Source: Chelativorans alearensis (GTDB lineage Bacteria; Pseudomonadota; Alphaproteobacteria; Rhizobiales; Rhizobiaceae). From it: a stretch of 64,000 bases of DNA. The position numbers were made by a program, and so were the translations under genes. This document shows positions 1-8,948 of this stretch, one piece after another (position 1 is the first letter of the stretch; every line of letters starts with the position of its first letter). The notes beneath the pieces were generated by a model. That model was not told the origin of the DNA. It ran no database searches and saw only the letters and a list, made by a program, of their open reading frames with translations. The DNA lies in the NCBI RefSeq assembly GCF_010993735.1, contig NZ_WQNI01000008.1, positions 124,001 to 188,000 of the forward strand, in the 5' to 3' direction.

Positions 1-2
1 CG

Positions 3-506
3 GTGCAGGAGAAGTCCGGCTTTATTCCCAACGTCTTCCTCGTGCTCGCCCACCGGCCCGAGGAATTCCGCGCGTTCTTCGCCTATCACGACGCGCTGAT
101 GGACAAGCCCGGCAACCTGACCAAGGCCGAGCGCGAGATGATCGTGGTCGCCACCTCAAACCTGAACCAATGCCAGTATTGTGTGATCGCACATGGGGCG
201 ATCCTTCGCATCCGGGCGAAGGATCCGCTAATCGCCGACCAGGTTGCGGTGAACTACCGGAAGGCGGACATCACCGACCGGCAGAAGGCGATGCTCGACT
301 ACGCCGTGAAGGTCTCGCAGGCCGCCCATACGGTCGGCGAGGACGATCTGGAAGCGCTCAAATCGCACGGTTTCACCGAGGAGGACGCTTGGGACATTGC
401 CGCCATTTCGGCCTTCTTCGCCCTGTCGAACCGGCTTGCGAATGTCACCGACATGCGGCCCAACGAAGAGTTCTACACGCTCGGGCGCGTCCTGCCGTTG
501 CGCTGA
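3..506 (+). CDS. AhpD-like peroxidase-related enzyme (5' end outside window)
   Basis: The protein belongs to the carboxymuconolactone decarboxylase/AhpD fold, peroxidase-related branch. The visible part is 167 residues and carries the redox signature CQYCVIAH, with Cys57, Cys60 and His64 as counted from base 3. In AhpD-type proteins this CxxC...H motif forms the thiol-based peroxide-reducing centre. The GTG at base 3 sits in the middle of a conserved block, so the real start very probably lies upstream of the window and the gene is partial. The stop is at 504-506, only 10 bases from the convergent stop of the next gene. The substrate is not evident. Confidence 0.8.
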   Translation: MQEKSGFIPNVFLVLAHRPEEFRAFFAYHDALMDKPGNLTKAEREMIVVATSNLNQCQYCVIAHGAILRIRAKDPLIADQVAVNYRKADITDRQKAMLDYAVKVSQAAHTVGEDDLEALKSHGFTEEDAWDIAAISAFFALSNRLANVTDMRPNEEFYTLGRVLPLR

Positions 507-516
507 TGCGCGCCCT

Positions 517-789
517 CTAGGCCTCAGCCTCGCGCAGTTCCGCAAGCCGGGCGCGGGCTTCCCGAAGCAGCAGGCGGAATTCGCGCATCATGGCGCCTTC
601 GATCGCGAAGGCGCCGCCGGTGGGCACGGCACCCGGGTCTTCCTGGTGGTCCTGGAACTGGGAATGCTCCTCCAGCGCATCCAGCAGGCCGTCGCCTTCC
701 AGATGCGTGAGATGAGCAATGAGGAACGCCAGCGTCTCGCGCTGGGCGTTCAGCCTGCCTTCGAGTTCGTCATTTGCCAGATGAGACAT
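517..789 (-). CDS. Small hypothetical protein, 90 aa
   Basis: I do not recognise a family. The reading frame is open further upstream, but the ATG at 789 is preceded by a strong AGGAGG at good spacing and gives a compact acidic protein beginning MSHLANDELEGRLNAQRE. It is predicted mostly helical and rich in Glu, Leu and Ala, with a central acidic segment EEHSQFQDHQED. There is no signal peptide and no membrane segment. It is convergent with the AhpD-like gene and downstream of the phosphodiesterase on the same strand, 125 bases away, so it may be co-transcribed with that gene. Confidence 0.6.
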   Translation of the reverse strand: MSHLANDELEGRLNAQRETLAFLIAHLTHLEGDGLLDALEEHSQFQDHQEDPGAVPTGGAFAIEGAMMREFRLLLREARARLAELREAEA

Positions 790-914
790 GGGTCGGCCTC
801 CTATCGAAGCAGAGCCGTCAGGTGGTCTCTGCTCTCTTCTGTAGATGCGGTCGACCGCCCGGCGACCGCCGCGCGCCAGGGGCCCCGCATCGTGTGCCAG
901 CGCCGCTCCATTCA

Positions 915-1682
915 TCAGGCGCCCGTCCATTGGCCACGCCGCTGGAGGACTTCTTTGAGGAGGCTCGGACGGTCTGTCATAATGCCGTCGACGCCCAACT
1001 CTGCCACCTCATCCATCTCCTCCTCAGCATCGACCGTCCACACATGCACGTCGATGCCAAGAGCATGAGCGGCATCAACGAAACGCGGCGTCACAACTTC
1101 GATGGGACCATAGGTCCGCGGAACCTGCACAACAGGGAAGGGAAACCTTCTCATGGGAAAGCCCCAGCCTGCCAGCCACAGTCGGGTGACGTCAAAGTGG
1201 GCCGGCGACCAGCACAGATTCGGCCCCAGCATCTCCCGCAGCCGCTTCACCCTGCGCTGGTCGACGGATCCGACGCATACCCGGTCCAGCGCGTTGCATC
1301 GGGCGACCGCCTCGGCAATCGGCGATACCGCCGCATCACTCTTGGGCTCAAGGTTGAAGTAGCAATCTGGCCATACGGACAGCACATCTTCAAGCCTGGC
1401 CAAGCGCCCGCCGCCAAGCGTGCTCATGCGCTCGAGGTCCGACCATACGAGCGCGCCAACCGGTTCCGGCCGGCCGGTCAAACGCTCCAACGTATCGTCA
1501 TGGAAGATGACGGCGACATCGTCGCGGCTGGCCTGTACGTCGGTTTCGATATGCCGGTAGCCAAGCATGATCGCGCGCTCGAATGCAGCCCACGTATTCT
1601 CTTCCGCCTCCTGCGCACCACCGCGATGGGCAATCGGAATCGGCCGGGAGTGTTCCAGAAAGGGAAAGAGCGGGCGCTTCAT
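915..1682 (-). CDS. Glycerophosphodiester phosphodiesterase family protein
   Basis: This is a GDPD-family TIM-barrel enzyme. From the ATG at 1682 it is 255 residues. The expected catalytic and metal-binding positions are all visible: HRGG (His19), IETDVQ (Glu46, Asp48) and FHDDTLERLTG (His61). Members hydrolyse glycerophosphodiesters to glycerol-3-phosphate and an alcohol, as part of phospholipid turnover or phosphate and carbon scavenging. No signal peptide is seen, so it is probably cytoplasmic. The frame is open for another 17 codons upstream, but MKRPLFPFLE begins just before the conserved barrel. The true substrate could differ from the classical one. Confidence 0.88.
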   Translation of the reverse strand: MKRPLFPFLEHSRPIPIAHRGGAQEAEENTWAAFERAIMLGYRHIETDVQASRDDVAVIFHDDTLERLTGRPEPVGALVWSDLERMSTLGGGRLARLEDVLSVWPDCYFNLEPKSDAAVSPIAEAVARCNALDRVCVGSVDQRRVKRLREMLGPNLCWSPAHFDVTRLWLAGWGFPMRRFPFPVVQVPRTYGPIEVVTPRFVDAAHALGIDVHVWTVDAEEEMDEVAELGVDGIMTDRPSLLKEVLQRRGQWTGA

Positions 1683-1852
1683 CCGGTGTTTCCCCTGCGC
1701 ACTATAATATCGCGCGAAGGCGTGCCGCGGCAATGCGTGGAGGAATTATTCATGCCGAAGACTTCCTCGTCGATCCCCAAGGATGCGCTCCACAGGCGCG
1801 CGCACGACGCCTTTGTGCAATGAAACTTGGGACTGGCCGCCGAAACCCGTGG

Positions 1853-2998
1853 CTATGCGCGACCAGGGTGGGCCGGTCGGCGCTCTTGGGATCGGCCGGT
1901 TCCAACGGCGCCGTTGCGCCATGCAGCGGGTGAGACGCCCACGGTCTTCTTGAACGCCCGGCTGAAGGCCGCCTCGGATTCATAGCCGATCTCATGGCCC
2001 ACCGTGGCTACCTTCATGGAGCTATCCGCAAGAAGGCGCGCGGCAATCTGCATGCGCCAGAGCGTCAGATACTGCATTGGGGCATGACCCACCACATGGG
2101 TGAAGCGCGCCGCAAGTGCCGCCCGCGACATGCAGGCACGGCCCGCCAACTCGTTCAGCGTCCACGGATACGCAGGCTGTTCATGGAGCATGACCAAGAC
2201 TTTGCCGATTGCCGGGTCGCGCAGGCCTGAAAGCCAGCCCGTCTCGTGGGCCGGCAGGGTCTCCAGATATTGGCGCATCACCTCGACGAAAACCAGCTCG
2301 CTCAGTCTCAGCCGGATGGACTCGCCGCCGACCCGCGGCTGGCGCGCCTCGGCAAGCGTGAGATCGATGAGACGGCTCAGAAGATCCTCGCGCCCGTCGT
2401 GGGACCGCTTGATCCGCAAGAGACGCGGCAGGGTGGAGAGCACAGGATTGAAGGGCTGCATGTCGCAACCGAGAAAGCCGCAGACGAATTCGCTATGTGG
2501 CTCGCCGCCGCCGCCTTCCTTCGACACGAAGGGCAGCCTGCCCGCTGCCATGTCCCGAAAATAGTCCATCGTCGCTTCGACGTCGAACTCCGGCGGCTGG
2601 CTGGGCTCGCTAAGCATCGAATACGGGTCGCCATGCGGCAGAACCAACACGTCACCCGCCTCGAACCACGTGGAGGCGACGTTCGGAATCCCGGCCCAGC
2701 CCAAGCCCTTCAGGATGACATGATAGGACACAATATGCTGAGCGCCCGGCAGGATAATGGACGAAAACGCATCCGCGCGCGGCACCTCGACCCCCCAGGG
2801 GAAGGACGCGTCCACCAGGAAGAACAACGCGCCCGTCAGCTTGACCGTGCGCAGGACGTCCGAAAGCGGATCGGTGCCATGCGTCCTGTACTGGGCAGGC
2901 TGCTCCACCGCCGCCAACGCGCGGTCCGACCGCTCCGCATCGAGCGCCGTGGACGATGCGGCAAGCGACAAAGACGTATGGTCATGGGCCCGGACCAT
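1853..2998 (-). CDS. AraC-family transcriptional regulator with cupin-like sensor domain
   Basis: The N-terminal half (about residues 45-230) resembles the AraC-binding cupin domain (cupin_6 type), starting near DPLSDVLRTVKLTGALFF. The C-terminal ~100 residues hold two AraC helix-turn-helix motifs, including LAGRACMSRAALAARF and VGHEIGYESEAAFSRAFKK, followed by the typical VGVSPAAWR ending. It is transcribed divergently from the methyltransferase at 3074, with about 75 bases between the starts, so regulation of that neighbour is a reasonable inference. The frame is open up to 3148. I chose ATG 2998, but a downstream start just before the cupin domain is also possible. Confidence 0.85.
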   Translation of the reverse strand: MVRAHDHTSLSLAASSTALDAERSDRALAAVEQPAQYRTHGTDPLSDVLRTVKLTGALFFLVDASFPWGVEVPRADAFSSIILPGAQHIVSYHVILKGLGWAGIPNVASTWFEAGDVLVLPHGDPYSMLSEPSQPPEFDVEATMDYFRDMAAGRLPFVSKEGGGGEPHSEFVCGFLGCDMQPFNPVLSTLPRLLRIKRSHDGREDLLSRLIDLTLAEARQPRVGGESIRLRLSELVFVEVMRQYLETLPAHETGWLSGLRDPAIGKVLVMLHEQPAYPWTLNELAGRACMSRAALAARFTHVVGHAPMQYLTLWRMQIAARLLADSSMKVATVGHEIGYESEAAFSRAFKKTVGVSPAAWRNGAVGTGRSQERRPAHPGRA

Positions 2999-3073
2999 CC
3001 TCGAAGCATACTCTGCGCGCACCGGTATATCCACCGGTTGTACCCGGCTTGACGGTGAGATGGAGGAACGACC

Positions 3074-3868
3074 ATGACCACGCTTGAGGAACTGCGCAGC
3101 CCTGCCGAAATTTATGACACCCACTTCGTGCCCGCGTTGTTTGCTCAATGGGGGCCAGTCGTCGCCGCGGAAGCCGGGGTGCAGAAGGGCGACCGCGTGC
3201 TTGACGTGGCCTGCGGCACCGGCGCTCTGACACTCGCCGCGGCCGAGATCGTCGGCCCTTCGGGTTCGGTTGTAGGGCTTGACGCCAACCCGGAAATGCT
3301 GGCGGTTGCGCGTCGCAAGCCTGTGCAGGTCGAATGGCTGGAAGGATCGGCCGAGGCGCTGCCTTTGCCGGACAGCAGCTTCGACGCCGTTGTAAGCCAG
3401 TTCGGTTTCATGTTCTTTGAGGACAAGCCGAAGGCACTCGCCGAGATGATGCGGGTCCTGAAACCGGGCGGCCGGATGGCGGTTGCCGTGTGCGATGCGG
3501 TCGAGAGTTCGCCAGGCTACGGCGCCTTCGCGCTGTTGCTCGACCAGCTGTTCGGAAAAGAGGTGGGCGACGCATTCCGCGCCCCCTTCAGTCTTGGCGA
3601 TGCCGGACGGCTGTATGAAATCTGCAATGAAGCGGAGCTTGCGGGAGCGGAGGTTGTCCAGCGCAATGGAAAGGTCCGCTTCAGATCGATCGATGCACTG
3701 GTGTCGACCGAACGCGCCTGCGTATGGACGCTCGGCGGCTTGCTGACCGACGAACAGTTCGAGCGGCTTCTCAAGGAGTCGGAGACTGTGCTGAGGCCCT
3801 TCGTGATCGATGACGGCACGATCGAATTCGACATGCCGTCACTCATTATAAAGGCACGGATATCCTAG
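3074..3868 (+). CDS. Class I SAM-dependent methyltransferase (UbiE-like)
   Basis: This 264-residue protein has the Rossmann-type methyltransferase core: motif I VLDVACGTG at residues 42-50, the acidic ribose-binding residue in VVGLDANPEML, and the post-motif region ALPLPDSSFDAVVSQFGFMFF. The C-terminal third resembles the cap region found in UbiE/COQ5-like and arsenite- or small-molecule methyltransferases. The substrate cannot be read from sequence. A GGAGG sits 6 bases before ATG 3074. It is divergent from the AraC regulator. Two related methyltransferases occur later in the window (57283 and 59136). Confidence 0.85.
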   Translation: MTTLEELRSPAEIYDTHFVPALFAQWGPVVAAEAGVQKGDRVLDVACGTGALTLAAAEIVGPSGSVVGLDANPEMLAVARRKPVQVEWLEGSAEALPLPDSSFDAVVSQFGFMFFEDKPKALAEMMRVLKPGGRMAVAVCDAVESSPGYGAFALLLDQLFGKEVGDAFRAPFSLGDAGRLYEICNEAELAGAEVVQRNGKVRFRSIDALVSTERACVWTLGGLLTDEQFERLLKESETVLRPFVIDDGTIEFDMPSLIIKARIS

Positions 3869-4083
3869 TCGAAGGCTAAGGTGAGAGGGCGAGTTATGCT
3901 CCGCGACGGGTTGAGGCCGGGCGGCCCCGAGGCTTCAGTATCGGTCGCCGTGAAGGTCTCTGAAAGAATCAGGATTTGCTGTGGGGCTTTTTCGAACGAG
4001 GAGCAAAGAAAAGGAGAAAATACCCGAGTTTTCCACCGGTGGAGAAAATCGAGTCGACATTGGGTAATTGCGGCGGCATAAGT

Positions 4084-4101
4084 TGCTTAAACGCTTAACC
4101 A
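4084..4101. promoter_or_regulatory. LacI-family operator, probable autoregulation
   Basis: The 18-mer TGCTTAAACGCTTAACCA is symmetric around a central CG, following the pattern TG-n-TTAA-n-CG-n-TTAA-n-CA, which is the classic shape of LacI-family operators. It ends 19 bases before the start codon of the LacI-type gene at 4121, which heads the purine/ABC operon. Binding here would block transcription of the whole operon. Confidence 0.75.
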
Positions 4102-4120
4102 TTACTGGAACTGCGCTTGC

Positions 4121-5233
4121 ATGGCCCCTCGCTTCAATCTAGCCGACATCGCGAAGGCACTTGGCGTCTCCGTCGCCACGGTCTCCAACGCGCTGTCCGG
4201 CAAGGGGCGGGTCTCGGTGGAACTCGCGCAGACAATCCGTGAAAAGGCCAAGGAGCTTGGCTATATTCCAAGCCTCGCCGGCCGGGCCCTCAGCACAGGT
4301 CGCAGCCATGTACTCGGGCTCGTGCTGGCGGATATCGGGCATCCTCTGTTCCCCCAATTCGCTCAGGCCATCGAGAATGCCGCATCGGTTGCCGGCTACG
4401 GTGTCCTGATCGGCGACAGCCGGGGCGACATTCAAGCCCAGACCCGCGCCATCAACCGGCTGGTCGAGCGCGGGGCCGACGGTATCGTGGTTGTGCCGCG
4501 CCACGGCACACGGATCGCCGACATCGGCCATCCGATCGCTGTCATCGATTCCCCGTCATCACCGGGCAACACGGTTTCGGCCGATCACTGGAACGGCGGC
4601 GTGCAGGTCGGCGCGCACCTGTCTTCGCTTGGCCACCGGTCAATCGCGATCATCGGCCTGCATCCCGATTCCAATGTCCAGAATGACCGTGCTGGCGGCA
4701 TCAGATCTGCCCTTCCGGAGGAGACGCATGTCGAGCTTCTTTGGATTGACGAGTTGGAAGACGAGCATGGTCCCGGCTGCGAACTGGGCCTCCTGCCCTT
4801 CGTTGAAAAAGGCGTCACGGCCTTTGCCGCCGTTTCTGATCTGCATGCTCTGCGCGCCATCACCGAGCTACAGCGCCGCGGGGTCTCCATTCCGGGCGAC
4901 GTCAGCGTCACCGGTTTTGACGATCTGATCTGGGCTGGCGTGATTGCGCCGACGCTCACCACCGTGCGCATGAATATGGCCCGCATTGCCGAAATCGCGG
5001 TTGCCGACCTCCTTCGCCAGATCGAAGGAGCATCCGGCGAGGAAAACGCCACGCCGGCCGCGCAAAGCGGCCAGGGCGTACCGATGCAGCTCATCATCCG
5101 CCAATCCAGCGGGCCGGCTCCATTCGGCCCCGTAGGCAATAGGTCAGGCGGCGGTCCTCGCCCGGCCACCAACAAAGCGAACGGGCCGATTTTGGAAAAC
5201 ACCACCAGAGAAGGAAGCGATCAGACATGCTGA
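4121..5233 (+). CDS. LacI-family transcriptional regulator
   Basis: The 370-residue protein has a standard LacI helix-turn-helix at residues about 4-28 (LADIAKALGVSVATVSNALS), the hinge helix with AGRALSTGRS, and a periplasmic-binding-protein-like effector domain ending near LIIRQSS. The last ~40 residues are low-complexity and not expected to be part of the fold. A LacI-type operator lies immediately upstream (4084-4101). The stop overlaps the start of the ABC substrate-binding gene by 7 bases, so regulator and transporter are one transcript. The effector is probably the purine-type compound handled by the downstream enzymes, which is inference. Confidence 0.9.
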   Translation: MAPRFNLADIAKALGVSVATVSNALSGKGRVSVELAQTIREKAKELGYIPSLAGRALSTGRSHVLGLVLADIGHPLFPQFAQAIENAASVAGYGVLIGDSRGDIQAQTRAINRLVERGADGIVVVPRHGTRIADIGHPIAVIDSPSSPGNTVSADHWNGGVQVGAHLSSLGHRSIAIIGLHPDSNVQNDRAGGIRSALPEETHVELLWIDELEDEHGPGCELGLLPFVEKGVTAFAAVSDLHALRAITELQRRGVSIPGDVSVTGFDDLIWAGVIAPTLTTVRMNMARIAEIAVADLLRQIEGASGEENATPAAQSGQGVPMQLIIRQSSGPAPFGPVGNRSGGGPRPATNKANGPILENTTREGSDQTC

Positions 5234-6249
5234 AGACCCTCCTAGCCTCCAGCGTCGCCTTCGCGGCGCTTGCAGGCACCGCGAACGCGGCCGACAAGAA
5301 GCTCGTCATCTCCGTCTATGGCTTTGCCCAGGACGAATTCAAGGAGATCGTCTACGACCCGTTCAAGGCCATCTGCGACTGCGATCTCGTTGTGGAAACC
5401 GGCAACAGCGTCGAGCGGCTGGCCAAGCTGGAGGCCCGCAAGGACGATCCCGAGATCGACATGGCCGTGATGTCTACCCACGATGCGCTGGCCGCCGCCC
5501 GCAAGGGCGTCACCCAACCAATCGATGTCTCAAGGCTCACCAACTATGACAAGCTCTACGACATCGCCAAGGATCCTCTCGGCGACCATCTGGGCGTTGG
5601 CTACACCTTCTATGCAACCTCCATCGCTTACCGTGCCGACAAGGTGAAAATCGAGAGCTGGGCCGATCTGTTCCAGGACGAGCTGAAGGGCCGCGTTGCC
5701 TTCCCGAACGTGACCACCAATCAGGGCCCGCCCGCGCTCTACATGCTCGGCATGGCGATGGGCAACGATGCCGCCGACCTCAAGGCCCCCATAGATGAGG
5801 TCGCCAGCAATAAAGACGATATCGTCACCTTCTATGAGCGATCCTCGCAGGTGGCGCAGCTCATGCAGCAAGAGGAGATCCTCGCCGCCCCCATCGGCCG
5901 CTTCTCCTGGGGCCCCTACTCCAAGATGGATATGGACATGGCCTGGGCCACGCCCAAGGAAGGCGAGACAGGCGGCATGAATGTCATGATCCTGACGAAA
6001 GGCGCGAAGAACGAGGACCTTGCCTATCAGTTCATGGATTTCTGGCTCTCTACCGACATCCAGACCAAGCTCGCCGAGGCGCTGGTCGATAGCCCGGCCA
6101 ATTCAGAGGTCGTCGTCTCGGATGAGATCGCCGAAAACCTCACCTATGGTGCGGAGACGGTGAAGAACCTCAAGCTCCTGCCGCCGGACGTCATCCTGGA
6201 TAATCGCGAAGCGTGGCTGTCCGAGTGGAACGCCAAGGTCGGCCAGTAG
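5227..6249 (+). CDS. ABC transporter substrate-binding protein, PotD/PotF-like
   Basis: The 340-residue secreted protein starts with a Sec signal peptide (MLKTLLASSVAFAALAGTANA, cleavage after ANA) and continues as an extracellular solute-binding protein of the spermidine/putrescine/iron cluster. It would capture the ligand in the periplasm for the two permeases downstream. Polyamine binding is not assured: the operon otherwise encodes purine nucleoside enzymes, so a purine or nucleoside ligand is at least as likely. The start ATG at 5227 overlaps the lacI stop. A small GC-rich hairpin follows the stop codon. Confidence 0.87.
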   Translation: MLKTLLASSVAFAALAGTANAADKKLVISVYGFAQDEFKEIVYDPFKAICDCDLVVETGNSVERLAKLEARKDDPEIDMAVMSTHDALAAARKGVTQPIDVSRLTNYDKLYDIAKDPLGDHLGVGYTFYATSIAYRADKVKIESWADLFQDELKGRVAFPNVTTNQGPPALYMLGMAMGNDAADLKAPIDEVASNKDDIVTFYERSSQVAQLMQQEEILAAPIGRFSWGPYSKMDMDMAWATPKEGETGGMNVMILTKGAKNEDLAYQFMDFWLSTDIQTKLAEALVDSPANSEVVVSDEIAENLTYGAETVKNLKLLPPDVILDNREAWLSEWNAKVGQ

Positions 6250-6258
6250 GGCACCGTC

Positions 6259-6280
6259 CGCCCGAGACGAAAAACGGGCG
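6259..6280 (+). other. Intra-operon hairpin after the substrate-binding gene
   Basis: CGCCCG (6259-6264) pairs with CGGGCG (6275-6280) across a 10-base loop in the 77-base gap between the binding protein and the first permease. All other junctions in this operon overlap. Stem-loops in this position commonly stabilise the upstream mRNA or partly terminate, giving more binding protein than permease. There is no U-run, so stabilisation is more likely than full termination. Confidence 0.5.
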
Positions 6281-6326
6281 CCGCGCCGCCTGCGCGTTTC
6301 CCAGGTGAACACAAGGGTCCCGTTCA

Positions 6327-7154
6327 ATGTTCCACAACCGGACGGAAGCGCTGGCGCTGGCCATGCCCGCGGCTATCTTCGCGGCGATCGTTTTTCTCGT
6401 CCCCGTCGGCATCCTCCTGTCGGAAGGCTTTCGGGCCGCCGACAGTTGGACGCTCTCGGCCTACACCGGCTTTTTCGATAACGAACTCAACCGCGTAGTC
6501 TTCTGGCGCACGCTGAAGCTCGGGGCACTTGTCACGGCCGCCTCGGCGGTGATCGGCTACGCCACGGCCTATGCTATCGTCACCCTGCCGCCGACCGCGC
6601 GCGGGCGGATGATCGGCCTCGTCGTCATGCCGCTGATGATCTCGCCGGTGGCACGCACCTATGCCTGGATCGTCATCCTGGGGCGCACGGGCATCGTCAA
6701 CAAGGCGATTGTCGGCCTCGGCCTTTCCGACGAACCGCTCCGGTTTCTGTTTACTGAAACGGCTGTCTTCATCGGCCTGTTGCAGCTCTTCCTGCCGCTC
6801 ATGATCCTGTCGCTCATCAGCGCGCTGGAAAACATGCCGAAGGATGCGGTGCCGGCCGCGCGCGTTCTCGGCGCCAACTGGTTGCAGGTCTTCCTCAAGG
6901 TCATTCTGCCGCTCACCAAGGAAGGGCTGGTGATCGGCGGCACGCTGGTCTTCACCGGATCGCTCACGGCCTATATCACCCCCGCCATCCTCGGCGGGTC
7001 CAAGGTGCTGATGCTCGAGACGCTGCTTTACCAGCGCGTGACCGTCGCCAATGACTTCGCCTCCGCCAGCATCATCGCCATGATCCTGATGGTGATGAGC
7101 TTTTCCGCCAACATGCTTCTCAAACGACTGGCCACCGCGAGGAGCAAGCGATGA
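6327..7154 (+). CDS. ABC transporter permease, PotB-like
   Basis: This 275-residue integral membrane protein has about six hydrophobic helices and the BPD_transp_1 cytoplasmic loop with the EAA-type motif around AARVLGANWLQVFLKVILPL (about residues 175-195), which contacts the ATPase. It matches the first permease of spermidine/putrescine-type importers. The stop overlaps the next permease start (ATGA at 7151-7154), showing translational coupling. It would form the inner-membrane channel together with the permease at 7151 and the ATPase at 7923. Confidence 0.9.
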   Translation: MFHNRTEALALAMPAAIFAAIVFLVPVGILLSEGFRAADSWTLSAYTGFFDNELNRVVFWRTLKLGALVTAASAVIGYATAYAIVTLPPTARGRMIGLVVMPLMISPVARTYAWIVILGRTGIVNKAIVGLGLSDEPLRFLFTETAVFIGLLQLFLPLMILSLISALENMPKDAVPAARVLGANWLQVFLKVILPLTKEGLVIGGTLVFTGSLTAYITPAILGGSKVLMLETLLYQRVTVANDFASASIIAMILMVMSFSANMLLKRLATARSKR

Positions 7155-7930
7155 CCTCCCGTCTCTATTCCTATCTGACGCTCGCCCTCGTCTTCCTGTT
7201 CCTCATCGGGCCCTTCGTCATCATCGTCGCAGCCGCGCTTTCGGGCGGCGAGACGCTGGCTTTTCCGCCGCAGGGCCTATCCCTGAAATGGATTGCCAAG
7301 GTCTTCGAGGTGGAGAGTTTCCGGGAGAGCTTCGCGCTCTCGATGTTTCTTGCAATCTTCGGCACACTGGCCGCGCTGGTGCTCGGTGTGCCGGTGGCCT
7401 ATGCCGCCTCGCGCTACCGCCTGCCCTTCGGCGAAACAATCCGCACCATCGTCTCAGCGCCCATCATTGTGCCCGGCATTATCGTCGGACTGGCGCTTCT
7501 GCGCTATCTGGTGATCCCGCTCGACGTCAGCGTCGGCTTAGCGCTGTTCATCGCTCACACGGCGCTGATCCTGCCCTATGCGGTGCGTGTTGTTTCCGCC
7601 TCGCTCGACAATCTGCGCAGCGACATCGAGGAGGCGGCGGTGCTTCTGGGCTCCTCACGGGTGGCGACCTTCTTCCGCATCGTCCTGCCGAATATTCAAA
7701 GCGGCATCCTTGCGGCCTTCATCCTCGGCTTCGTCACCAGCTTCAATCAGGTTCCCGTGTCGTTGTTTCTCTCGGGTCCGGGCGTGCGCACGCTGCCCAT
7801 CGACATGATCTGGTACATGGAAATTACCTACGACCCATCGGTTGCGGCGCTTGCCGCGCTGCTTGCCTTCCTATCGATCTCCATCGTTTTCCTCGCCGAA
7901 CGCTTTCTGGGTTTTTCACGTTATGTCTGA
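7151..7930 (+). CDS. ABC transporter permease, PotC-like
   Basis: The 259-residue second permease has six predicted helices and the EAA loop AAVLLGSSRVATFFRIVLP. It begins in an ATGA overlap with the first permease and ends overlapping the ATPase start by 8 bases. The family matches PotC-type subunits that pair with PotB-type subunits as a heterodimeric channel. An SD-like AGGAG lies upstream of ATG 7151. Confidence 0.9.
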   Translation: MTSRLYSYLTLALVFLFLIGPFVIIVAAALSGGETLAFPPQGLSLKWIAKVFEVESFRESFALSMFLAIFGTLAALVLGVPVAYAASRYRLPFGETIRTIVSAPIIVPGIIVGLALLRYLVIPLDVSVGLALFIAHTALILPYAVRVVSASLDNLRSDIEEAAVLLGSSRVATFFRIVLPNIQSGILAAFILGFVTSFNQVPVSLFLSGPGVRTLPIDMIWYMEITYDPSVAALAALLAFLSISIVFLAERFLGFSRYV

Positions 7931-8948
7931 TGCTGCCTACCTCAATCTGAGCGATCTGACGCTCGCCTATGGCAAGACCATCGCGGTCGAGCGGCTGGAC
8001 CTGCCGATCCGCAAGGGAGAGTTGATCGCACTTCTGGGTCCTTCAGGTTGCGGCAAAACCACCACCATGCGCGCCATCACCGGGCTCCTGAAGCCAGCCT
8101 CCGGCACCATTACGCTCGACGGCAAGGACATCACACGCCTGCCCGCCAACAAGCGCGAGGTGGGGCTGGTCTTCCAGTCCTATGCGCTGTTTCCGCATCT
8201 TTCCGTCTTCGAAAATGTCGCCTTCGGCCTGCGCCTGAAAAAGCTGCCCTCCGCCCAGATTGTGAAGAAGGTGGAAGATGGACTTGCCATGGTCGGGCTC
8301 GGCCAGTTCCAGAGCCGCAAGCCGGCCGAACTCTCCGGCGGCCAGCAGCAGCGTGTGGCGCTCGCCCGCTCGCTGGTGATGCAGCCCAAGGTTCTGCTGC
8401 TCGACGAGCCGCTGTCCAATCTCGACGCTCGGCTGCGGCTCGAAATGCGCACAGAATTGCAGCGCGTACAGCGCGAAAGCGGTGTCACCATGGTGTTCGT
8501 TACCCACGACCAGAACGAGGCGCTGGCGTTGGCGGACCGGATCGTGGTGATGAAGGACGGGCGCATCGAACAGCTCGGCACGCCGGAGGAAGTCTATAAC
8601 AGCCCGGTCTCTCGTTTCGTGGCGGATTTCGTCGGCTTCGAGAACATCTTCCCGGTCAAGGACGGCCAGCTGCAAACGCAAAACGGCCCCACCGAACTTT
8701 CCATACCGCTCTCCGCGCAAACGACCGGCCTCGCCTGGCGGCCGAGCATGGTCCGACTCGGCGAAGGCCGTTTCGAGGGAGAGGTCCTAGGCGTGGCTTT
8801 TGCAGGCGGCACACGCGAATATCTGTTGAAGACGCCGCTCGGCCCGATCAAGGCCGAGATGGACGCCACTGCCCCCGCTTTCGCCCCTGGCAGCAGACTC
8901 GCCTTCGACCTGCCGACAGAGCGCGCTGCCGTCCTCGATCGCATGTGA
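7923..8948 (+). CDS. ABC transporter ATP-binding protein, PotA-like
   Basis: The frame is open from 7842, but the start is ATG 7923, which overlaps the permease stop (ATGTCTGA). The 341-residue protein has Walker A GPSGCGKTT (residues 39-47), the Q-loop FQSYALFPH, signature LSGGQQQR, Walker B VLLLDEPLSNLD, the H-loop VTHDQNEA, and a C-terminal TOBE-type regulatory domain ending near 341. It energises the importer encoded just upstream. The gene ends in a GTGA overlap with the nucleoside hydrolase. Confidence 0.93.
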   Translation: MSDAAYLNLSDLTLAYGKTIAVERLDLPIRKGELIALLGPSGCGKTTTMRAITGLLKPASGTITLDGKDITRLPANKREVGLVFQSYALFPHLSVFENVAFGLRLKKLPSAQIVKKVEDGLAMVGLGQFQSRKPAELSGGQQQRVALARSLVMQPKVLLLDEPLSNLDARLRLEMRTELQRVQRESGVTMVFVTHDQNEALALADRIVVMKDGRIEQLGTPEEVYNSPVSRFVADFVGFENIFPVKDGQLQTQNGPTELSIPLSAQTTGLAWRPSMVRLGEGRFEGEVLGVAFAGGTREYLLKTPLGPIKAEMDATAPAFAPGSRLAFDLPTERAAVLDRM

